A stretch of 64,000 bases of DNA from contig NZ_FMWR01000003.1 in assembly GCF_900103085.1 (NCBI RefSeq), positions 62,001 through 126,000 of the forward strand, given 5' to 3'. A program made the position numbers and the translations under genes. Shown here piece by piece: positions 19,699 to 31,105 of this stretch (its first letter is position 1; the number at the start of each line of letters is the position of its first letter). The notes below the pieces were generated by a model that had not been told where the DNA came from, did no database searches, and saw only the letters and a program-made list of their open reading frames with translations. The DNA is from Gilliamella mensalis (GTDB taxonomy: Bacteria; Pseudomonadota; Gammaproteobacteria; Enterobacterales; Orbaceae).

Positions 19699-20961
19699 TT
19701 AAGCAGAAAGTTCATCATCACAATGTACTAATTTCGGCGGTAGAGAGCTTTCAACAGTTTCTTTTTCTACAATTACTTGTTTGATAGTCTTCATTGATGG
19801 TAAATCGTACATTGTATCTAATAATATATTTTCAACAATTGAACGTAAACCACGCGCTCCTGTTTTGCGTTGCATTGCTTTTATAGCAATAGCATCTAAG
19901 GCTTCTTTGGTAAACTCAAGTTTAACCCCATCTAACTCAATCAAAGTTTGAAATTGCTTAGTTAAAGCATTTTTAGGCTCTGTTAGAATATTAATTAAGG
20001 CATTTTTATCCAATTCAGATAAGGTACTAATAACGGGTAATCTTCCAATAAACTCGGGAATTAAACCAAATTTAACTAAATCTTCAGCCTCAATTTGTGT
20101 TAATAATTCTGATTCAGATAATCTATTTTTAGTACTTTTTACATCAGCACCAAAACCTATTCCTGAATTAGTTGACACTCGATTTTCGATGACTTTATCC
20201 AAACCACTAAATGCACCACCACAAATAAACAAAATCTTTGAAGTATCAACTTGTAAAAATTCCTGCTGCGGGTGCTTACGCCCACCTTTTGGCGGAACAG
20301 AAGCAATAGTACCCTCAATAATTTTCAATAAAGCCTGTTGAACCCCTTCGCCGGATACATCTCGAGTAATAGAAGGATTATCCGATTTTCGTGAAATTTT
20401 ATCAATTTCATCAACGTAAATAATGCCTCGCTGAGCTTTTTCAACATCATAATCACAATTCTGCAATAATTTTTGAATAATATTCTCTACATCTTCACCA
20501 ACATAACCAGCTTCAGTTAGAGTTGTTGCATCTGCTATTGCAAAAGGCACATCTAAAAAACGAGCTAATGTTTCCGCTAATAACGTTTTACCACTACCTG
20601 TTGGTCCTATGAGCAAAATATTACTTTTGCCTAATTCAACATCACTGCGACGAGCATAATTGCGCAATCGTTTGTAATGATTATACACAGCGACAGATAA
20701 AACTTTTTTTGCGCGTTCTTGACCAATTACATAATCATCAAGATGCTGTTTAATTTCATGTGGTGTTGGCAATGGTTGATTGATAAACTCTTCATGAGAA
20801 AGAAAACTTTTTGTCTCTTCTTTTAGAATATCATTGCATAATCCTATGCATTCGTTGCAAATATAAATAGATGATGGCCCAGCAATGAGTTTACGAACTT
20901 CATGCTCACTTTTTCCACAAAAAGTACAATAGAGTAATTTTTCAGAACTTTCTTTATTCAC
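19699..20961 (-). CDS. clpX: ClpXP unfoldase ATPase ClpX
   Basis: A hexameric AAA+ unfoldase that feeds substrates, including ssrA-tagged proteins, into ClpP. The N-terminal zinc domain has four cysteines (CTFC and CNECIGLC). Then come Walker [16 protein letters not shown], the pore loop GYVGEDV, Walker [11 protein letters not shown] and an IGF loop (GIGFGAD) that docks on ClpP. Two GTG starts are possible. I prefer 20961 because AGGTGAT sits at ideal spacing before it, whereas the GTG at 20970 lies inside that ribosome site. clpP is 19 bp upstream, so they form one operon. Confidence 0.96.
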   Translation of the reverse strand: MNKESSEKLLYCTFCGKSEHEVRKLIAGPSSIYICNECIGLCNDILKEETKSFLSHEEFINQPLPTPHEIKQHLDDYVIGQERAKKVLSVAVYNHYKRLRNYARRSDVELGKSNILLIGPTGSGKTLLAETLARFLDVPFAIADATTLTEAGYVGEDVENIIQKLLQNCDYDVEKAQRGIIYVDEIDKISRKSDNPSITRDVSGEGVQQALLKIIEGTIASVPPKGGRKHPQQEFLQVDTSKILFICGGAFSGLDKVIENRVSTNSGIGFGADVKSTKNRLSESELLTQIEAEDLVKFGLIPEFIGRLPVISTLSELDKNALINILTEPKNALTKQFQTLIELDGVKLEFTKEALDAIAIKAMQRKTGARGLRSIVENILLDTMYDLPSMKTIKQVIVEKETVESSLPPKLVHCDDELSA

Positions 20962-20980
20962 TTTTATCACCTACCTAATA

Positions 20981-21583
20981 TTAAGATCGTTTACTATATA
21001 TGGCATCGACTAAACCATATTCAACTGCTTTTTCGGCAGACATAAAATTATCACGATCGGTATCTTTTTCAATTACACTTATATCTTGACCTGTATGCAT
21101 TGCTAAAATGTTATTTAAACGATGTTTTACTTGTAAAATCTCTTGTGCATGTATTTGAATATCTGAAGCCTGTCCTTGGAAACCACCTAATGGTTGGTGA
21201 ATCATGACACGCGCATTTGGTAGGCAATAACGTTTACCTTTAGCGCCAGCAGTTAAAAGTAATGACCCCATTGAGCATGCCTGACCTAAACAAATAGTAC
21301 TGACATCTGGTTTTATAAATTGCATTGTGTCATAAATAGCCATACCAGCTGTCACAACCCCACCGGGTGAATTAATATATAAATAGATATCTTTATCAGG
21401 ATTTTCAGCTTCTAGAAATAACATTTGAGCGATAATAAGATTTGCCATATTATCTTCAACTTGTCCAGTCAAAAATATAACTCGTTCTTTTAATAATCGT
21501 GAGTAAATATCGTAAGCTCGCTCACCACGAGAACTTTGCTCAACAACCATTGGAATAACACCCATACTTGATTCTAAAGGCAT
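20981..21583 (-). CDS. clpP: ATP-dependent Clp protease proteolytic subunit ClpP
   Basis: A tetradecameric serine protease chamber partnered by ClpX and ClpA. The catalytic triad is visible: Ser in [11 protein letters not shown], His in MIHQPLGG, Asp in [10 protein letters not shown]. The N-terminus ([22 protein letters not shown] in the family) is present as [19 protein letters not shown]. 200 aa suits a protein with a short propeptide. It lies between tig and clpX in the universal gammaproteobacterial order. Confidence 0.97.
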   Translation of the reverse strand: MPLESSMGVIPMVVEQSSRGERAYDIYSRLLKERVIFLTGQVEDNMANLIIAQMLFLEAENPDKDIYLYINSPGGVVTAGMAIYDTMQFIKPDVSTICLGQACSMGSLLLTAGAKGKRYCLPNARVMIHQPLGGFQGQASDIQIHAQEILQVKHRLNNILAMHTGQDISVIEKDTDRDNFMSAEKAVEYGLVDAIYSKRS

Positions 21584-21607
21584 TTTTATCTCCTAATTAA
21601 ACAAAAC

Positions 21608-21636
21608 AGCCCAAACAGATAATCCTTATTTGGGCT
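21608..21636 (-). terminator. Hairpin between tig and clpP
   Basis: AGCCCAAA and TTTGGGCT form an 8-bp stem with a 13-nt loop, 40 bp after the tig stop; on the minus strand GTTTTGTTT follows. It is a partial terminator or attenuator inside the tig-clpPX cluster. Confidence 0.5.
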
Positions 21637-21676
21637 TTAAAGTGATCTTGTTAGATTAAATGAAAAAACTAATAGA

Positions 21677-22978
21677 CTAAGCTAGTTGTTGATTCATTAG
21701 TTCAGAAAACGAAAAATTCTTTTCTGTTACTTTGGCACTAGCCAATAATAGATCAACAACTTGATCTTCTAATGCTACCGCTCGAATATTCTCCATGGCT
21801 TTTTTATCTTTGCGATAATATTCTAAAACTTCTTTTGGATCTTCATATGCAGTTGCAATTTCATCAATTAATGCTTGAACACGCGCTTCATCCGCAGTTA
21901 GTTTATTACTTTCAATAATTTGACTAAATAATAAACCAGTAGCCACTCGTTTTTTTGCCTCGGCTTCAAATAGTTCTTTAGGTAACTCCATACCTGGTTT
22001 TACATTACCACCAAAACGAGATAAAGCTTGCTTACGTAATACATCAACTTCGCGGTCAATTAATGCCACAGGTATATCAATTTCATTATTTTTAACTAAA
22101 CCGTCAATAGCTTGTGTTTTGACTTTGTTACGAATTGTTGTATTGAGCTCTCTAGTCATGTTCTTACGAACTTCAGCTCGTAGGCTTTCAACAGTACCAT
22201 CAACAATACCAAAGCGTTTAATCACATCTTCTGTAAGCTCTGGTAATTCAAGCTCTTCAACTTTTTTAAGTGTTGCTGTAAATATAGCTGGTTTACCTTT
22301 TAAATTTTCAGCATGATAATCTTCTGGGAAAGTCACATTAATATCAAATTGATCACCTACTTGATGACCAATAATTGCATCTTCAAAACCAGGAATCATA
22401 CGACCTTGACCTAATACCAATACAAAGTCATCAGCCTTTCCACCTTCGAATTCGGCACCATCAACTTGACCAACAAAATCCAAAGTAACGCGATATTGCT
22501 CTTTAGCTGCTTGTTTGACTTCTTTCCATGCACCTTGTTGTTTGCGTAAAGTTTCAATCATTGTATCAATATCAGCATCTACAACTTCTGCAACGGGTTT
22601 TTCAACTTCAATTTTATCTAAATTTTCAACGTTGATTTCTGGGTAAACTTCAAATTCAACAGTAAAGGTATAGTCCTGACCATCTTTATATTCTTGTGGA
22701 GTATAAGTTGGGGCTCCTGCTGGATTTAATTTTTCTTGAATAATTGCTTCAATAAAATTTCGTTGCATTAAATCGCTTAATGCGTCGTGTAAAATAGAAG
22801 CTCCATAACGTTGTTCAACAATCTTTAAAGGTACTTTTCCTTTACGAAAACCATCAATACGTACTTTTTTTGCTGTATTAATTAGTTCTTTATCAACCGC
22901 TTTTTTGATGTCTTCTGATTTAATTGTAATTGATAAACGTCGACCTAAACCTTGTGTTGTTTCTACCGAAACTTGCAT
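21677..22978 (-). CDS. tig: Trigger factor, ribosome-associated chaperone
   Basis: The first chaperone met by nascent chains. It docks on ribosomal protein L23 through the N-terminal signature [18 protein letters not shown] central FKBP-type prolyl isomerase domain ([19 protein letters not shown] to about residue 245) and a C-terminal helical arm region complete the family architecture. 433 aa equals the usual length. It is the first gene of tig-clpP-clpX-lon. The 107-bp spacer to lpxD breaks the two conserved blocks apart. Confidence 0.96.
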   Translation of the reverse strand: MQVSVETTQGLGRRLSITIKSEDIKKAVDKELINTAKKVRIDGFRKGKVPLKIVEQRYGASILHDALSDLMQRNFIEAIIQEKLNPAGAPTYTPQEYKDGQDYTFTVEFEVYPEINVENLDKIEVEKPVAEVVDADIDTMIETLRKQQGAWKEVKQAAKEQYRVTLDFVGQVDGAEFEGGKADDFVLVLGQGRMIPGFEDAIIGHQVGDQFDINVTFPEDYHAENLKGKPAIFTATLKKVEELELPELTEDVIKRFGIVDGTVESLRAEVRKNMTRELNTTIRNKVKTQAIDGLVKNNEIDIPVALIDREVDVLRKQALSRFGGNVKPGMELPKELFEAEAKKRVATGLLFSQIIESNKLTADEARVQALIDEIATAYEDPKEVLEYYRKDKKAMENIRAVALEDQVVDLLLASAKVTEKNFSFSELMNQQLA

Positions 22979-23085
22979 CTTTATACCTCGAAATTATTGA
23001 ATGTTATCTACTCTTAATTATATAAAAACGATAACTGAGCTAAAAAAATTTAAAAATAGGCATGCATTATACCGACCGTAATTGT

Positions 23086-24114
23086 CTACGTCGAGACATT
23101 TAATAGTTTCTTCTCAAGCGTTTTTAAGCGTTTATTCATTCCATCAATATGTAAAACTAACGAAGCTGTTTTCCGCCATACTTTATTTTCTTGCAATGGA
23201 ATACCTGATGAATAAACACCCGGCTGCGTAATTGGGCGCATCACCATGCCCATACCTGTTATGGTGACTTGATCACATATTTCCATATGCCCATTAATGA
23301 CACTTGCTCCACCAATTAAGCAGTGGCGACCAATAGTTAAACTTCCGGCCATAATAACACCACCAGCAACCGCTGTATGATCTCCGATAATATCGTTATG
23401 AGCTATTTGGCATTGATTATCAATAATCACACCATTACCTATAACAGTATCGTCTAACGCACCACGATCGATTGTTGTTGAGGCGCCAATTTCAACATTA
23501 TTACCAATAACAACACGACCTAATTGAGGAATCTTAATCCATTTTCCTTTATCATTTGCATAACCAAATCCATCAGCACCAATCACAGTTCCTGATTGAA
23601 CTAAGCAATTTTCACCAATAACGCAATTATGATAAACTGAAACATTTGCCCATAATTTTGTACCGGCGCCTATTGTAGTATTTTTGCCAATAAAACAACC
23701 AGCACCAATAATACAATTATCACCTAATACAACACCACTTTCGATAACTGCGTTAGCACCAATGGAAATATTGCTACCTAGCTGAGCAGTTTCATCAATT
23801 ACTGCTGTCGGTGCGATATCTTTTGCTGGCATTGGCGTAGTATCAAGAATTTGCGCTAATTTTGCGTATGCAAGATAAGGATTTTTTACAATAAGAGCAG
23901 CACCACTCCAATGTTCAAGGCTCTCTTCAGTCATCACGACAGCAGAAGCTTTACACGCTAATAAATTACTTTGTAATTTTTTATCAGACAAAAAAGTAAT
24001 TTGCCCAAATACCGCACTTTTCATCGATGCTATACCTGTGATAGTTAAATCACCATCACCATGTAACTTAGCATCAAGTTGCGCAGCTAGTTGCTCTAAA
24101 CGAAAAGCAGACAT
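23086..24114 (-). CDS. lpxD: UDP-3-O-acyl-glucosamine N-acyltransferase LpxD
   Basis: Adds the second hydroxy-acyl chain in lipid A synthesis (third step), on UDP-3-O-acyl-glucosamine. The N-terminal uridine-binding domain (about 1-100) is followed by a left-handed beta-helix of hexapeptide repeats. The catalytic-histidine region is [16 protein letters not shown], and the C-terminus is helical. 342 aa. It starts 2 bp after skp and ends the uppS-cdsA-rseP-bamA-skp-lpxD block. The usual downstream fabZ-lpxA-lpxB are not here; tig follows instead. Confidence 0.96.
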   Translation of the reverse strand: MSAFRLEQLAAQLDAKLHGDGDLTITGIASMKSAVFGQITFLSDKKLQSNLLACKASAVVMTEESLEHWSGAALIVKNPYLAYAKLAQILDTTPMPAKDIAPTAVIDETAQLGSNISIGANAVIESGVVLGDNCIIGAGCFIGKNTTIGAGTKLWANVSVYHNCVIGENCLVQSGTVIGADGFGYANDKGKWIKIPQLGRVVIGNNVEIGASTTIDRGALDDTVIGNGVIIDNQCQIAHNDIIGDHTAVAGGVIMAGSLTIGRHCLIGGASVINGHMEICDQVTITGMGMVMRPITQPGVYSSGIPLQENKVWRKTASLVLHIDGMNKRLKTLEKKLLNVST

Positions 24115-24116
24115 TA

Positions 24117-24602
24117 TTATTTAACCTTTTCCAATACTTTATCAGAAATATCAACCGCATCTGACGCTGATAACGTCGCTTCGGCTTTTAAGATAATATC
24201 GTATTTTTCTGTTGCAACGATATCTTTGACAGCTTCTTGGATTTTAGTTAATAATTTTCCAGCTTCTTCAGTTTCACGTTTACGATAATCCGCAGAAAAC
24301 GCCTTCGCTTTATTTTCAAAATCAGAAATTGTCTTATTTAATTTGGTTTTTTCAGAAGAAGATAGGGTTAAACCATCTTTTTTTAGACGAGCTGCAGCTT
24401 CGCCTGCCTTCTTTTCTTCTGCTTGTAATGATTTGGCTCTCGCTTCAAATTCACTATCCAATGCTTTACCAACTGATTCGCGTTGTGGCATACGTTGTAA
24501 TACGGACATAACATCAACAACACCAATTTTAACTTCAGCATTTGCAAAACCTGCAAAAAACAATGCTATACTAACAACAAGAACAGATATAATTTTTTTC
24601 AC
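24117..24602 (-). CDS. skp: Periplasmic chaperone Skp/OmpH
   Basis: A trimeric jellyfish-shaped chaperone that carries unfolded outer-membrane proteins across the periplasm. Signal peptide [22 protein letters not shown], then a long charged coiled-coil arm (about residues 50-125) and the conserved C-terminal segment [21 protein letters not shown] chose the GTG at 24602, giving MKKI and an AGGTGATTAAA ribosome site at good spacing; the GTG at 24611 lies inside that site. It sits between bamA and lpxD as in enterobacteria. Confidence 0.92.
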   Translation of the reverse strand: MKKIISVLVVSIALFFAGFANAEVKIGVVDVMSVLQRMPQRESVGKALDSEFEARAKSLQAEEKKAGEAAARLKKDGLTLSSSEKTKLNKTISDFENKAKAFSADYRKRETEEAGKLLTKIQEAVKDIVATEKYDIILKAEATLSASDAVDISDKVLEKVK

Positions 24603-24636
24603 TTTAATCACCTATGTTTTTATTTATAACATGAAA

Positions 24637-27060
24637 TTACCATGTAGAGCCTATATTAAATTGAAACTGTTGCGATGAGTCACCATCATATTTCTTAAAC
24701 GGTTGCGCATAAGAAAAGACCAAAGGACCCAACGGGGACATCCACTGTACAGCAATACCTGCAGACATTCTAATATCCGATGGAGAACTATAATCAGGGA
24801 TATCATGCCCTTTTAAGCCCCACTCAGTATCCCATACAGTACCTGCATCAAAAAATAGCGATGTTCTAATATTATCGGCGTATTTTTCGCTAGCAAATGG
24901 AGTTGGAACAATCAGCTCTGTACTGGCAAAAGCGATGGCGTTACCACCTACAGCATCTTTTGATTTTGTGCATCCGAGTGTATTATCTAAACTATCACAA
25001 ACACCACTTTTATTAAGGTATATCGCTTTAGGACCAACAGTATTTGATTTAAAGCCGCGTAATACTGACGCCCCACCAGCATAGAAGTTTTCGTAAAATG
25101 GTAACTCTTTACCACCGAAACCACCACCATAGCCAAATCGAGCTCGAGTTAAGACGACCCAATTATGATCATTGTCAATTGGGTAATAATAAGATGCATC
25201 TGAAACTAGTTTATAGAAACGATTATCAAACACTGGCACAGTGACTTTAGCACTAGCAGTCATTTTTAAACCATCAGTTGGGAAGAACCCACGATCTAAA
25301 GAGTTATATGTCCAATAAGCATTTAACAATAAGTCATTGGTATCGAAAGAAATAGAATTTCTATTCTGCACATTTTCGCCCATGGATTTAAAATAACGCC
25401 ACATGCCATATTGCGCTTGCATATCTGATAGCTTATGATTAGCATATTCAGTACCAAAGCGAACAAAATTATTTTCACTAATAGGAAAACCTAAATTCGC
25501 TGATGCACCCCAGGTTTTACTTGAGTATTCTGACTCATCATCTTTATTGTCATTTTTATAGGTATTATAATAAATGCTACCACCGAGGCTTACACCATCC
25601 ACCGTAAAATAAGGATCAACGATAGAAATAGACGCAGTCTTATCAGTATCAGTAGTATTAATATCAAATGAGACACTATTACCTGTGCCTAACCAGTTAT
25701 CTTGAGAAATACCAGCATTGAAACTAAGACCACTGTCAGATCCGATACCGATACCAAATTTGATACTACCTGTATTACGTTCAACAACCTTATAAATAAT
25801 ATCAACTTGATCATCTACGCCTGACACGCGTTCTGTATTGGTTTCAACTGTATCAAAAAAGCCAAGCCGATTTAAACGTTCTTTCCCCAATTCGACTAAT
25901 CCATTACTTAACCAAGCTCCTTCCATTTGTCGAAGTTCACGACGAATTACGCTTTCACTTGTTACGGTATTGCCTACAATTTTAATATTGCGAACATAAA
26001 AACGCTCACCTACATCAACAAGAACAACTAATTTAACTGTATGTGCTGCATCATCCATTTCTGGTTGAATTGAAACCCTCGGGTATGCATAACCAAAATT
26101 AGCAAGTAAACGTTTAATATCATCTTCAATTTCAGTAATTTTTTTACCATTATAGAGATCACCAACTGTTACTTTTTCATTAGCAATTTTTGCAATCGCC
26201 TCTTTGTGCCCTGCAAAATTACCCATAAATTCAAGTTGAGATAACTTATACTGCTCACCTTCATGAATATTAATTGTTACGTAAATCCCTTTTTTGTCTG
26301 GGGTTAAACTGACTTGCGTTGACTCAATATTAAAACGAGCATAACCCCGATTTAAATAAAAACTTTGCAATTCATCTAAATCTGAAGATAATTTTTGTTT
26401 TTGATATTTGCGATCGCCAAACATGCTCCACCAAGGCACTTCATCACGCAAAGTAAAACGCGAAATAAGTTCTTCTGATGAAAAAGCTTTAGCTCCTACA
26501 ATATTGATCTGATCAATTAATGCAGATTTACCCTCAGCAACAACTATTTTTAAATCAACGCGATTACGAGATAGAGGAGTTACAACAGCTTTAATTTGAG
26601 CATTATATTTACCAACACTGTAGTAAAAATCTTCTAAGCCCTTTTCTATAGCTGAAAGCATAGTACGATCTAACGCCTCACCCTCACGAATACCAGAGCT
26701 ATCCAAATTTTTCTTTAGCATGTCATCTTTAACAGACTTATTACCAGAAAAAGTTATATTAGCTATAGTGGGGCGTTCTTGCACATGCACAATTAATATA
26801 TCACCATCACGAGAAACCGTAATATTATCAAAGTTGCCGCTAGCGTAAAGTGATTTGATAATGTGACCTAAATCAGCTTCATTCACATAGTCACCAATTT
26901 GGATTGGCATTTCGAGTAATGCAGCTCCCGCTGTCACACGTTGCAAACCTTCAAATTTAATATCTTTTACCACAAAATCATCAACACAAAATGCATTGGA
27001 ACTATATACCGCTGTAGTACTAAACAGCAAAGATGCTATAAGTAATTTATTTATTTTCAT
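24637..27060 (-). CDS. bamA: Outer-membrane protein assembly factor BamA
   Basis: The central beta-barrel of the BAM complex, which folds outer-membrane proteins. A signal peptide ending about NAFC is followed by five POTRA domains (about 24-420) and a 16-stranded barrel. The conserved loop-6 motif appears as [15 protein letters not shown] and the C-terminus ends FQFNIGSTW, an aromatic terminus typical of barrels. 807 aa, as in E. coli (810). It lies 25 bp after rseP. Its clients and helpers LptD, SurA and Skp are also encoded in this window. Confidence 0.97.
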   Translation of the reverse strand: MKINKLLIASLLFSTTAVYSSNAFCVDDFVVKDIKFEGLQRVTAGAALLEMPIQIGDYVNEADLGHIIKSLYASGNFDNITVSRDGDILIVHVQERPTIANITFSGNKSVKDDMLKKNLDSSGIREGEALDRTMLSAIEKGLEDFYYSVGKYNAQIKAVVTPLSRNRVDLKIVVAEGKSALIDQINIVGAKAFSSEELISRFTLRDEVPWWSMFGDRKYQKQKLSSDLDELQSFYLNRGYARFNIESTQVSLTPDKKGIYVTINIHEGEQYKLSQLEFMGNFAGHKEAIAKIANEKVTVGDLYNGKKITEIEDDIKRLLANFGYAYPRVSIQPEMDDAAHTVKLVVLVDVGERFYVRNIKIVGNTVTSESVIRRELRQMEGAWLSNGLVELGKERLNRLGFFDTVETNTERVSGVDDQVDIIYKVVERNTGSIKFGIGIGSDSGLSFNAGISQDNWLGTGNSVSFDINTTDTDKTASISIVDPYFTVDGVSLGGSIYYNTYKNDNKDDESEYSSKTWGASANLGFPISENNFVRFGTEYANHKLSDMQAQYGMWRYFKSMGENVQNRNSISFDTNDLLLNAYWTYNSLDRGFFPTDGLKMTASAKVTVPVFDNRFYKLVSDASYYYPIDNDHNWVVLTRARFGYGGGFGGKELPFYENFYAGGASVLRGFKSNTVGPKAIYLNKSGVCDSLDNTLGCTKSKDAVGGNAIAFASTELIVPTPFASEKYADNIRTSLFFDAGTVWDTEWGLKGHDIPDYSSPSDIRMSAGIAVQWMSPLGPLVFSYAQPFKKYDGDSSQQFQFNIGSTW

Positions 27061-27085
27061 CGTAAATATTTATAACCTCATCCCA

Positions 27086-28405
27086 TTACAATCGTAAAAT
27101 ATCATTAAATAGCGCAATTCCCATTATTATCATTAATAAAACAAACCCAACACGGAAAAAAAACTGTTGTGTCTTATCAGATAAGGCTTTTCCTCTTATC
27201 TTTTCAAATAATAAAATGACAAGATGTCCACCATCTAATATCGGTAATGGGACAAGATTGATAACCCCCAAACTTATACTAATAAAGGCTAGAAAATATA
27301 AGTAAAAGGTAAAACCATAACTTACTGTTTGCCCTGCGCTTTTTGCTATTGTTATTGGTCCAGATAAATGTTTTAAACCAATAACACCAGTTACTAACTG
27401 ATAAAGAGAGCGAACAGTTAACTGTGTCGTTAATGCTGTTTGTGCTATACCTTTACCAAATCCTTCTATAAAACCGTAATACTTAATTGTTGCATTAGAT
27501 GTAGGGTATAAACCTGCAACACCTTCACCATTTTTTTGAACAGTTGGCTTAAGTTTTAGATAAACATCTTTATTTTCTCTTTTAATTTTTAATATCATTG
27601 GCTCTGCTTTTTTAATTTCAGCAGAAAAATCATTCCAATTTGTGTAAGACTTATTATTATAACAGATGATTTCATCACCTACTTGCAATCCAGCTTCTTC
27701 AGCAGCCGATTTTGGTACAATCTTACTAACAATAGGATAAATTTCTAGCGCTTTAGGAACAAGACCAAATGCAGTAATAGCTGATTCATTTTCAATATCA
27801 AAATGCCAGTGATTAATATCAACAATTTTTTCTACTTCTTGTGTACTATTATTACCATTTGAATCTAAATATGATAAAGATAAGTGAGTTTTTCCCATAA
27901 TCGATATCAACGCTAAATTTACATCATTCCAACTTTCAACTCTGATATTATTGATTTTTTTTAACTCTACATCAGCAGGAATATTTATCGTAGAAGCAGG
28001 TGTATTGGGTATGGTTTCTTTCACTTTTATGGGATAAACCATCACCCCATTCAAAGAAATAATCCAATAAATAATCGTAGCCAACACAAAATTAGCAAAT
28101 GGACCAGCAAAAATAATTGCAGCTCGTTGCCAAATCTTCTTTCTATCAAATGCAAATTTTTCATTATCGCTAGATAGCGTGGTTACTCGACCGTCGAGCA
28201 TTTTTACATAACCACCAAGAGGAATCATTGCAATTACCAATTCGGTTCCACTTGAAAGTTTATGTGACCATAATTTTTTACCAAAACCAATCGCAAAACA
28301 TTCAACACGCACTCTACATAGACGGGCAACAAAAAAATGACCCGATTCATGTACAATGACTAATATACTAATAGTAATGATAAATAACAACAGCGACAAA
28401 AACAA
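27086..28405 (-). CDS. rseP: Site-2 zinc metalloprotease RseP
   Basis: An inner-membrane intramembrane protease that cleaves the anti-sigma factor RseA in the sigma-E envelope stress response. The HExxH motif appears as VHESGHFF in the first membrane segment; tandem PDZ domains span about 115-310. The third-segment zinc ligand lies in PLPILDGGHLV. The start is a TTG at 28405 (no in-frame ATG before an upstream stop), giving a first segment three residues shorter than in E. coli. It is 13 bp downstream of cdsA and 25 bp upstream of bamA. Confidence 0.95.
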   Translation of the reverse strand: MFLSLLLFIITISILVIVHESGHFFVARLCRVRVECFAIGFGKKLWSHKLSSGTELVIAMIPLGGYVKMLDGRVTTLSSDNEKFAFDRKKIWQRAAIIFAGPFANFVLATIIYWIISLNGVMVYPIKVKETIPNTPASTINIPADVELKKINNIRVESWNDVNLALISIMGKTHLSLSYLDSNGNNSTQEVEKIVDINHWHFDIENESAITAFGLVPKALEIYPIVSKIVPKSAAEEAGLQVGDEIICYNNKSYTNWNDFSAEIKKAEPMILKIKRENKDVYLKLKPTVQKNGEGVAGLYPTSNATIKYYGFIEGFGKGIAQTALTTQLTVRSLYQLVTGVIGLKHLSGPITIAKSAGQTVSYGFTFYLYFLAFISISLGVINLVPLPILDGGHLVILLFEKIRGKALSDKTQQFFFRVGFVLLMIIMGIALFNDILRL

Positions 28406-28418
28406 AATCTATAGCCTT

Positions 28419-29261
28419 TTACAACAAATGAAAATAGAATGCTACAAAAACTGGAACTGCAGCAGTTAAACTATCAATGCGATCTAAAATACCACCATGC
28501 CCAGGAATTAAGTGACCACTGTCTTTAATACCGGCTTCACGCTTAAACATACTTTCAGTTAAGTCCCCTAAAACTGAAACTAAAATTGCTAACAAAGAGC
28601 TAATAAAAAATGCGCTAAATTCAATTTTGAATAAATTGAACAAGTAAACAGTTACACTAATTGCAATTGACACACTAACACCACCAATAAACCCTTCAAC
28701 GGTTTTACCTGGTGAGACTTTAGCTGCTAATTTTCGTTTACCAAATGATCGCCCTGCAAAATAAGCTCCTGTATCTGTCGCCCATACTAACACAAAGATA
28801 TAAAGCAACCAAATTGCACCAGTATAAGAATTAGAATTATAGTTAATTGATCTTAATTCAATCATACTAATAAAAAATGGCACTATGGTAAAAAAAGCAA
28901 ATAACAACTTTATAAAAATTGAATGACACCAATATTTAGTTGTCGCTGGATAGCTAAGAACTAAAAACAAAGCAATAATCCACCATATAATTGATAAAAA
29001 TAAAATAGCGCTATATAGTTTTATTTCGAATATAACTAAATTTGGACTCAAATACAGTATGCTTAATAAAAGAACACTGGAAAGAGTAAAAATTAACTTT
29101 GGAGTTTTTTTAGTAATACAGAGAAACTGAGCCCACTCCCATGCCGCTAATCCACAAACTAAAATAATAATTGAAGAAAATAGAGACAATGGAACCAAAA
29201 AAAGAACCACTATCACAAGTGGAATAAGCACAATTGCAGCAAGTATACGATGGATTAACAT
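28419..29261 (-). CDS. cdsA: Phosphatidate cytidylyltransferase CdsA
   Basis: Makes CDP-diacylglycerol from phosphatidate and CTP, the branch point of phospholipid synthesis, in the inner membrane. Multiple membrane segments and the CDS signature SMFKREAGIKDSGHLIPGHGGILDRIDS region are present, together with SPGKTVEGFIGG. 280 aa. Its start overlaps the uppS end by 7 bp, indicating coupled translation, and rseP follows after 13 bp. Confidence 0.94.
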   Translation of the reverse strand: MLIHRILAAIVLIPLVIVVLFLVPLSLFSSIIILVCGLAAWEWAQFLCITKKTPKLIFTLSSVLLLSILYLSPNLVIFEIKLYSAILFLSIIWWIIALFLVLSYPATTKYWCHSIFIKLLFAFFTIVPFFISMIELRSINYNSNSYTGAIWLLYIFVLVWATDTGAYFAGRSFGKRKLAAKVSPGKTVEGFIGGVSVSIAISVTVYLFNLFKIEFSAFFISSLLAILVSVLGDLTESMFKREAGIKDSGHLIPGHGGILDRIDSLTAAVPVFVAFYFHLL

Positions 29262-29986
29262 GATTGTTCCTTATTATCAATTCCGCCAAAGCGTCGTTCT
29301 CTGGCATTAAATGCATTGATGGCTTCATCAAATAAGCGTTGGTTAAAATCAGGCCATAAGGTATCAGTAAAGTAAAGTTCAGAATATGCAATTTGCCATA
29401 ACAAAAAATTACTGATGCGATATTCACCACCAGTACGAATAACTAAATCAACCTCTGGAAATTCCCCCATACTCATAGTTGAAGCAAAATGATCTTCCGT
29501 CACTTCATCTAACGTGATTTCACCTTTTGTAACTTGCATAGCTATTTTTTTTGCTGATTGCAAAATATCCCAACGCCCTCCATAATTGGCTGCAATATTC
29601 AGTACTAGACCAGAATTACTTCTAGTTAAATTTTGCGCATAAATAATCCTATTTTGCAAATGATCACTAAAACGCGAAATATCACCAATAATATTTAAGC
29701 GAACATTATTTTTATGCAAACTATTTATCTCTCGATTTAATGCATAAATAAAAAGAGAAATTAAAGCAGAGACCTCATTGGGCGGGCGCTTCCAGTTCTC
29801 ACTACTAAAAGCATATAAAGTAAGCACTTTTACCTTTAAGTTTGCCGCATAAGTCACAATTTTTCGCGCAGTTTTTAAACCCGCGCGATGCCCCATAGCA
29901 CGCAACTGATTACGTTGCTGAGCCCAGCGACCATTTCCATCCATAATTATAGCCACATGACTTGGAATACATCTTTCTTGAGTCAT
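29255..29986 (-). CDS. uppS: Undecaprenyl diphosphate synthase
   Basis: A cis-prenyltransferase making the C55 lipid carrier for peptidoglycan and O-antigen. The catalytic Asp and P-loop are in HVAIIMDGNGRWA; other family blocks are GHRAGLKTARKIV, TLYAFSSENWKRP, LNIAANYGGRWDI and RTGGEYRISNFLLWQIAYSELYF (read as overlapping pieces). 243 aa. It is the first gene of the envelope block. The genes dxr, frr and pyrH that precede it in E. coli are absent; crp lies upstream on the same strand. Confidence 0.96.
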   Translation of the reverse strand: MTQERCIPSHVAIIMDGNGRWAQQRNQLRAMGHRAGLKTARKIVTYAANLKVKVLTLYAFSSENWKRPPNEVSALISLFIYALNREINSLHKNNVRLNIIGDISRFSDHLQNRIIYAQNLTRSNSGLVLNIAANYGGRWDILQSAKKIAMQVTKGEITLDEVTEDHFASTMSMGEFPEVDLVIRTGGEYRISNFLLWQIAYSELYFTDTLWPDFNQRLFDEAINAFNARERRFGGIDNKEQSC

Positions 29987-30038
29987 GTAATATCTCGTAT
30001 TGTATCAATCATTGCATTAATAATATTATTTTGACCAA

Positions 30039-30668
30039 TTAACGTGTACCATAAACAACAATGGTTTTACCATGAGCTGAAATCAAATGCTGGTCTTCAA
30101 GCATTTTTAAAATTCTACCAACTGTTTCACGGGAACAACCAACAATTTGGCCTATTTCTTGACGTGTAATTTTGATTTGCATCCCATCAGGATGTGTCAT
30201 TGCATCGGGCTGTTTAGCTAGGTTTAAAAGAGTTTGAGCAATACGTCCAGCAACATCTAAGAAAGCTAAATTACTGACTTTTTCAGATGTTACTTGTAAT
30301 CTACTTGCCATTTGGCTTGCAAGATGCATTAAAATATCTGGATTAACTTGAACAAGTTGTTTAAATTTTTTGTATGAAATTTCAGCAACCTCACAACTTG
30401 TTTTAGCTTTAACCCAAGCACTTCGCTCGGTACCTTCTTCAAAAAGACCTAATTCACCCAAAAATTGATTTTGATTTAAATAAGATAAAATCATTTCATT
30501 ACCTTCATCATCCTTAATCAATACAGCTACAGAACCTTTTAGAATATAATAGAGAGTTTCTGCTTTTTCTCCTTGATGTATCAGGGTACTCTTAGCTGGA
30601 TACTTATGAATATGGCAATGAGATAAAAACCATTCTAACGTTGTATCCGATTGTTGCTTACCAATCAT
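30039..30668 (-). CDS. crp: cAMP receptor protein, global transcription regulator
   Basis: A cAMP-dependent dimeric activator of catabolic genes. The N-terminal cyclic-nucleotide pocket contains [18 protein letters not shown]; the dimerisation helix and the helix-turn-helix [19 protein letters not shown] are nearly those of E. coli, so its DNA target is probably the same TGTGA/TCACA half-site. 209 aa, one less than E. coli. yheU follows beyond its promoter side, echoing the crp-yheU neighbourhood of enterobacteria. Confidence 0.96.
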   Translation of the reverse strand: MIGKQQSDTTLEWFLSHCHIHKYPAKSTLIHQGEKAETLYYILKGSVAVLIKDDEGNEMILSYLNQNQFLGELGLFEEGTERSAWVKAKTSCEVAEISYKKFKQLVQVNPDILMHLASQMASRLQVTSEKVSNLAFLDVAGRIAQTLLNLAKQPDAMTHPDGMQIKITRQEIGQIVGCSRETVGRILKMLEDQHLISAHGKTIVVYGTR

Positions 30669-30757
30669 TACGCCTACCTCTCCATTTAATTTACAACTAA
30701 GACACTATAACAAAGTTACACAATAAATCATATAGTAACCAACAATCATTTTAGCCA

Positions 30758-30964
30758 TTATTTAATTAGTTTAATATCCATTGTTTCATGTAATTCGGAC
30801 CAAAAGATTGTTGCTGTCCCATTTGCTAATTGAAGCTTTACATCATCAACCTTTTCTTGTAGTGATTTCTCTTGTAAACCGTAGTCAGTGCCTTCACGTA
30901 ATACAAAATATTCAATTAGGTTATTTAATGTTTGTGGATCAAGGTCTTGCCAAGGAATAATCAT
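30758..30964 (-). CDS. yheU: YheU family small protein (UPF0270)
   Basis: A 68-residue cytosolic protein that aligns along its length with E. coli Yhe[39 protein letters not shown], and [11 protein letters not shown] near the end. The biochemical function is unknown to me. It lies near crp, as in E. coli. Its ATG at 30964 is preceded by a weak ribosome site. Confidence 0.88.
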   Translation of the reverse strand: MIIPWQDLDPQTLNNLIEYFVLREGTDYGLQEKSLQEKVDDVKLQLANGTATIFWSELHETMDIKLIK

Positions 30965-31053
30965 ATTTTATAAGGGTGAATTAAAAATTGTGATTATTTT
31001 ATAACAAAGCTTAAATAATATGAAGCATCATAAAGTAATGTTTTATATTTAAT

Positions 31054-31080
31054 AAAAAACCACTCCGAGGAGTGGTTTTT
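31054..31080 (-). terminator. Rho-independent terminator after sinI
   Basis: The stem AAAAACCACTCC/GGAGTGGTTTTT (12 bp, 2-nt centre) lies 25 bp past the SinI-like stop, with a long T run on either strand. Confidence 0.87.
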
Positions 31081-31105
31081 ACGCTGCATATAACTAAATT
31101 TAGAA

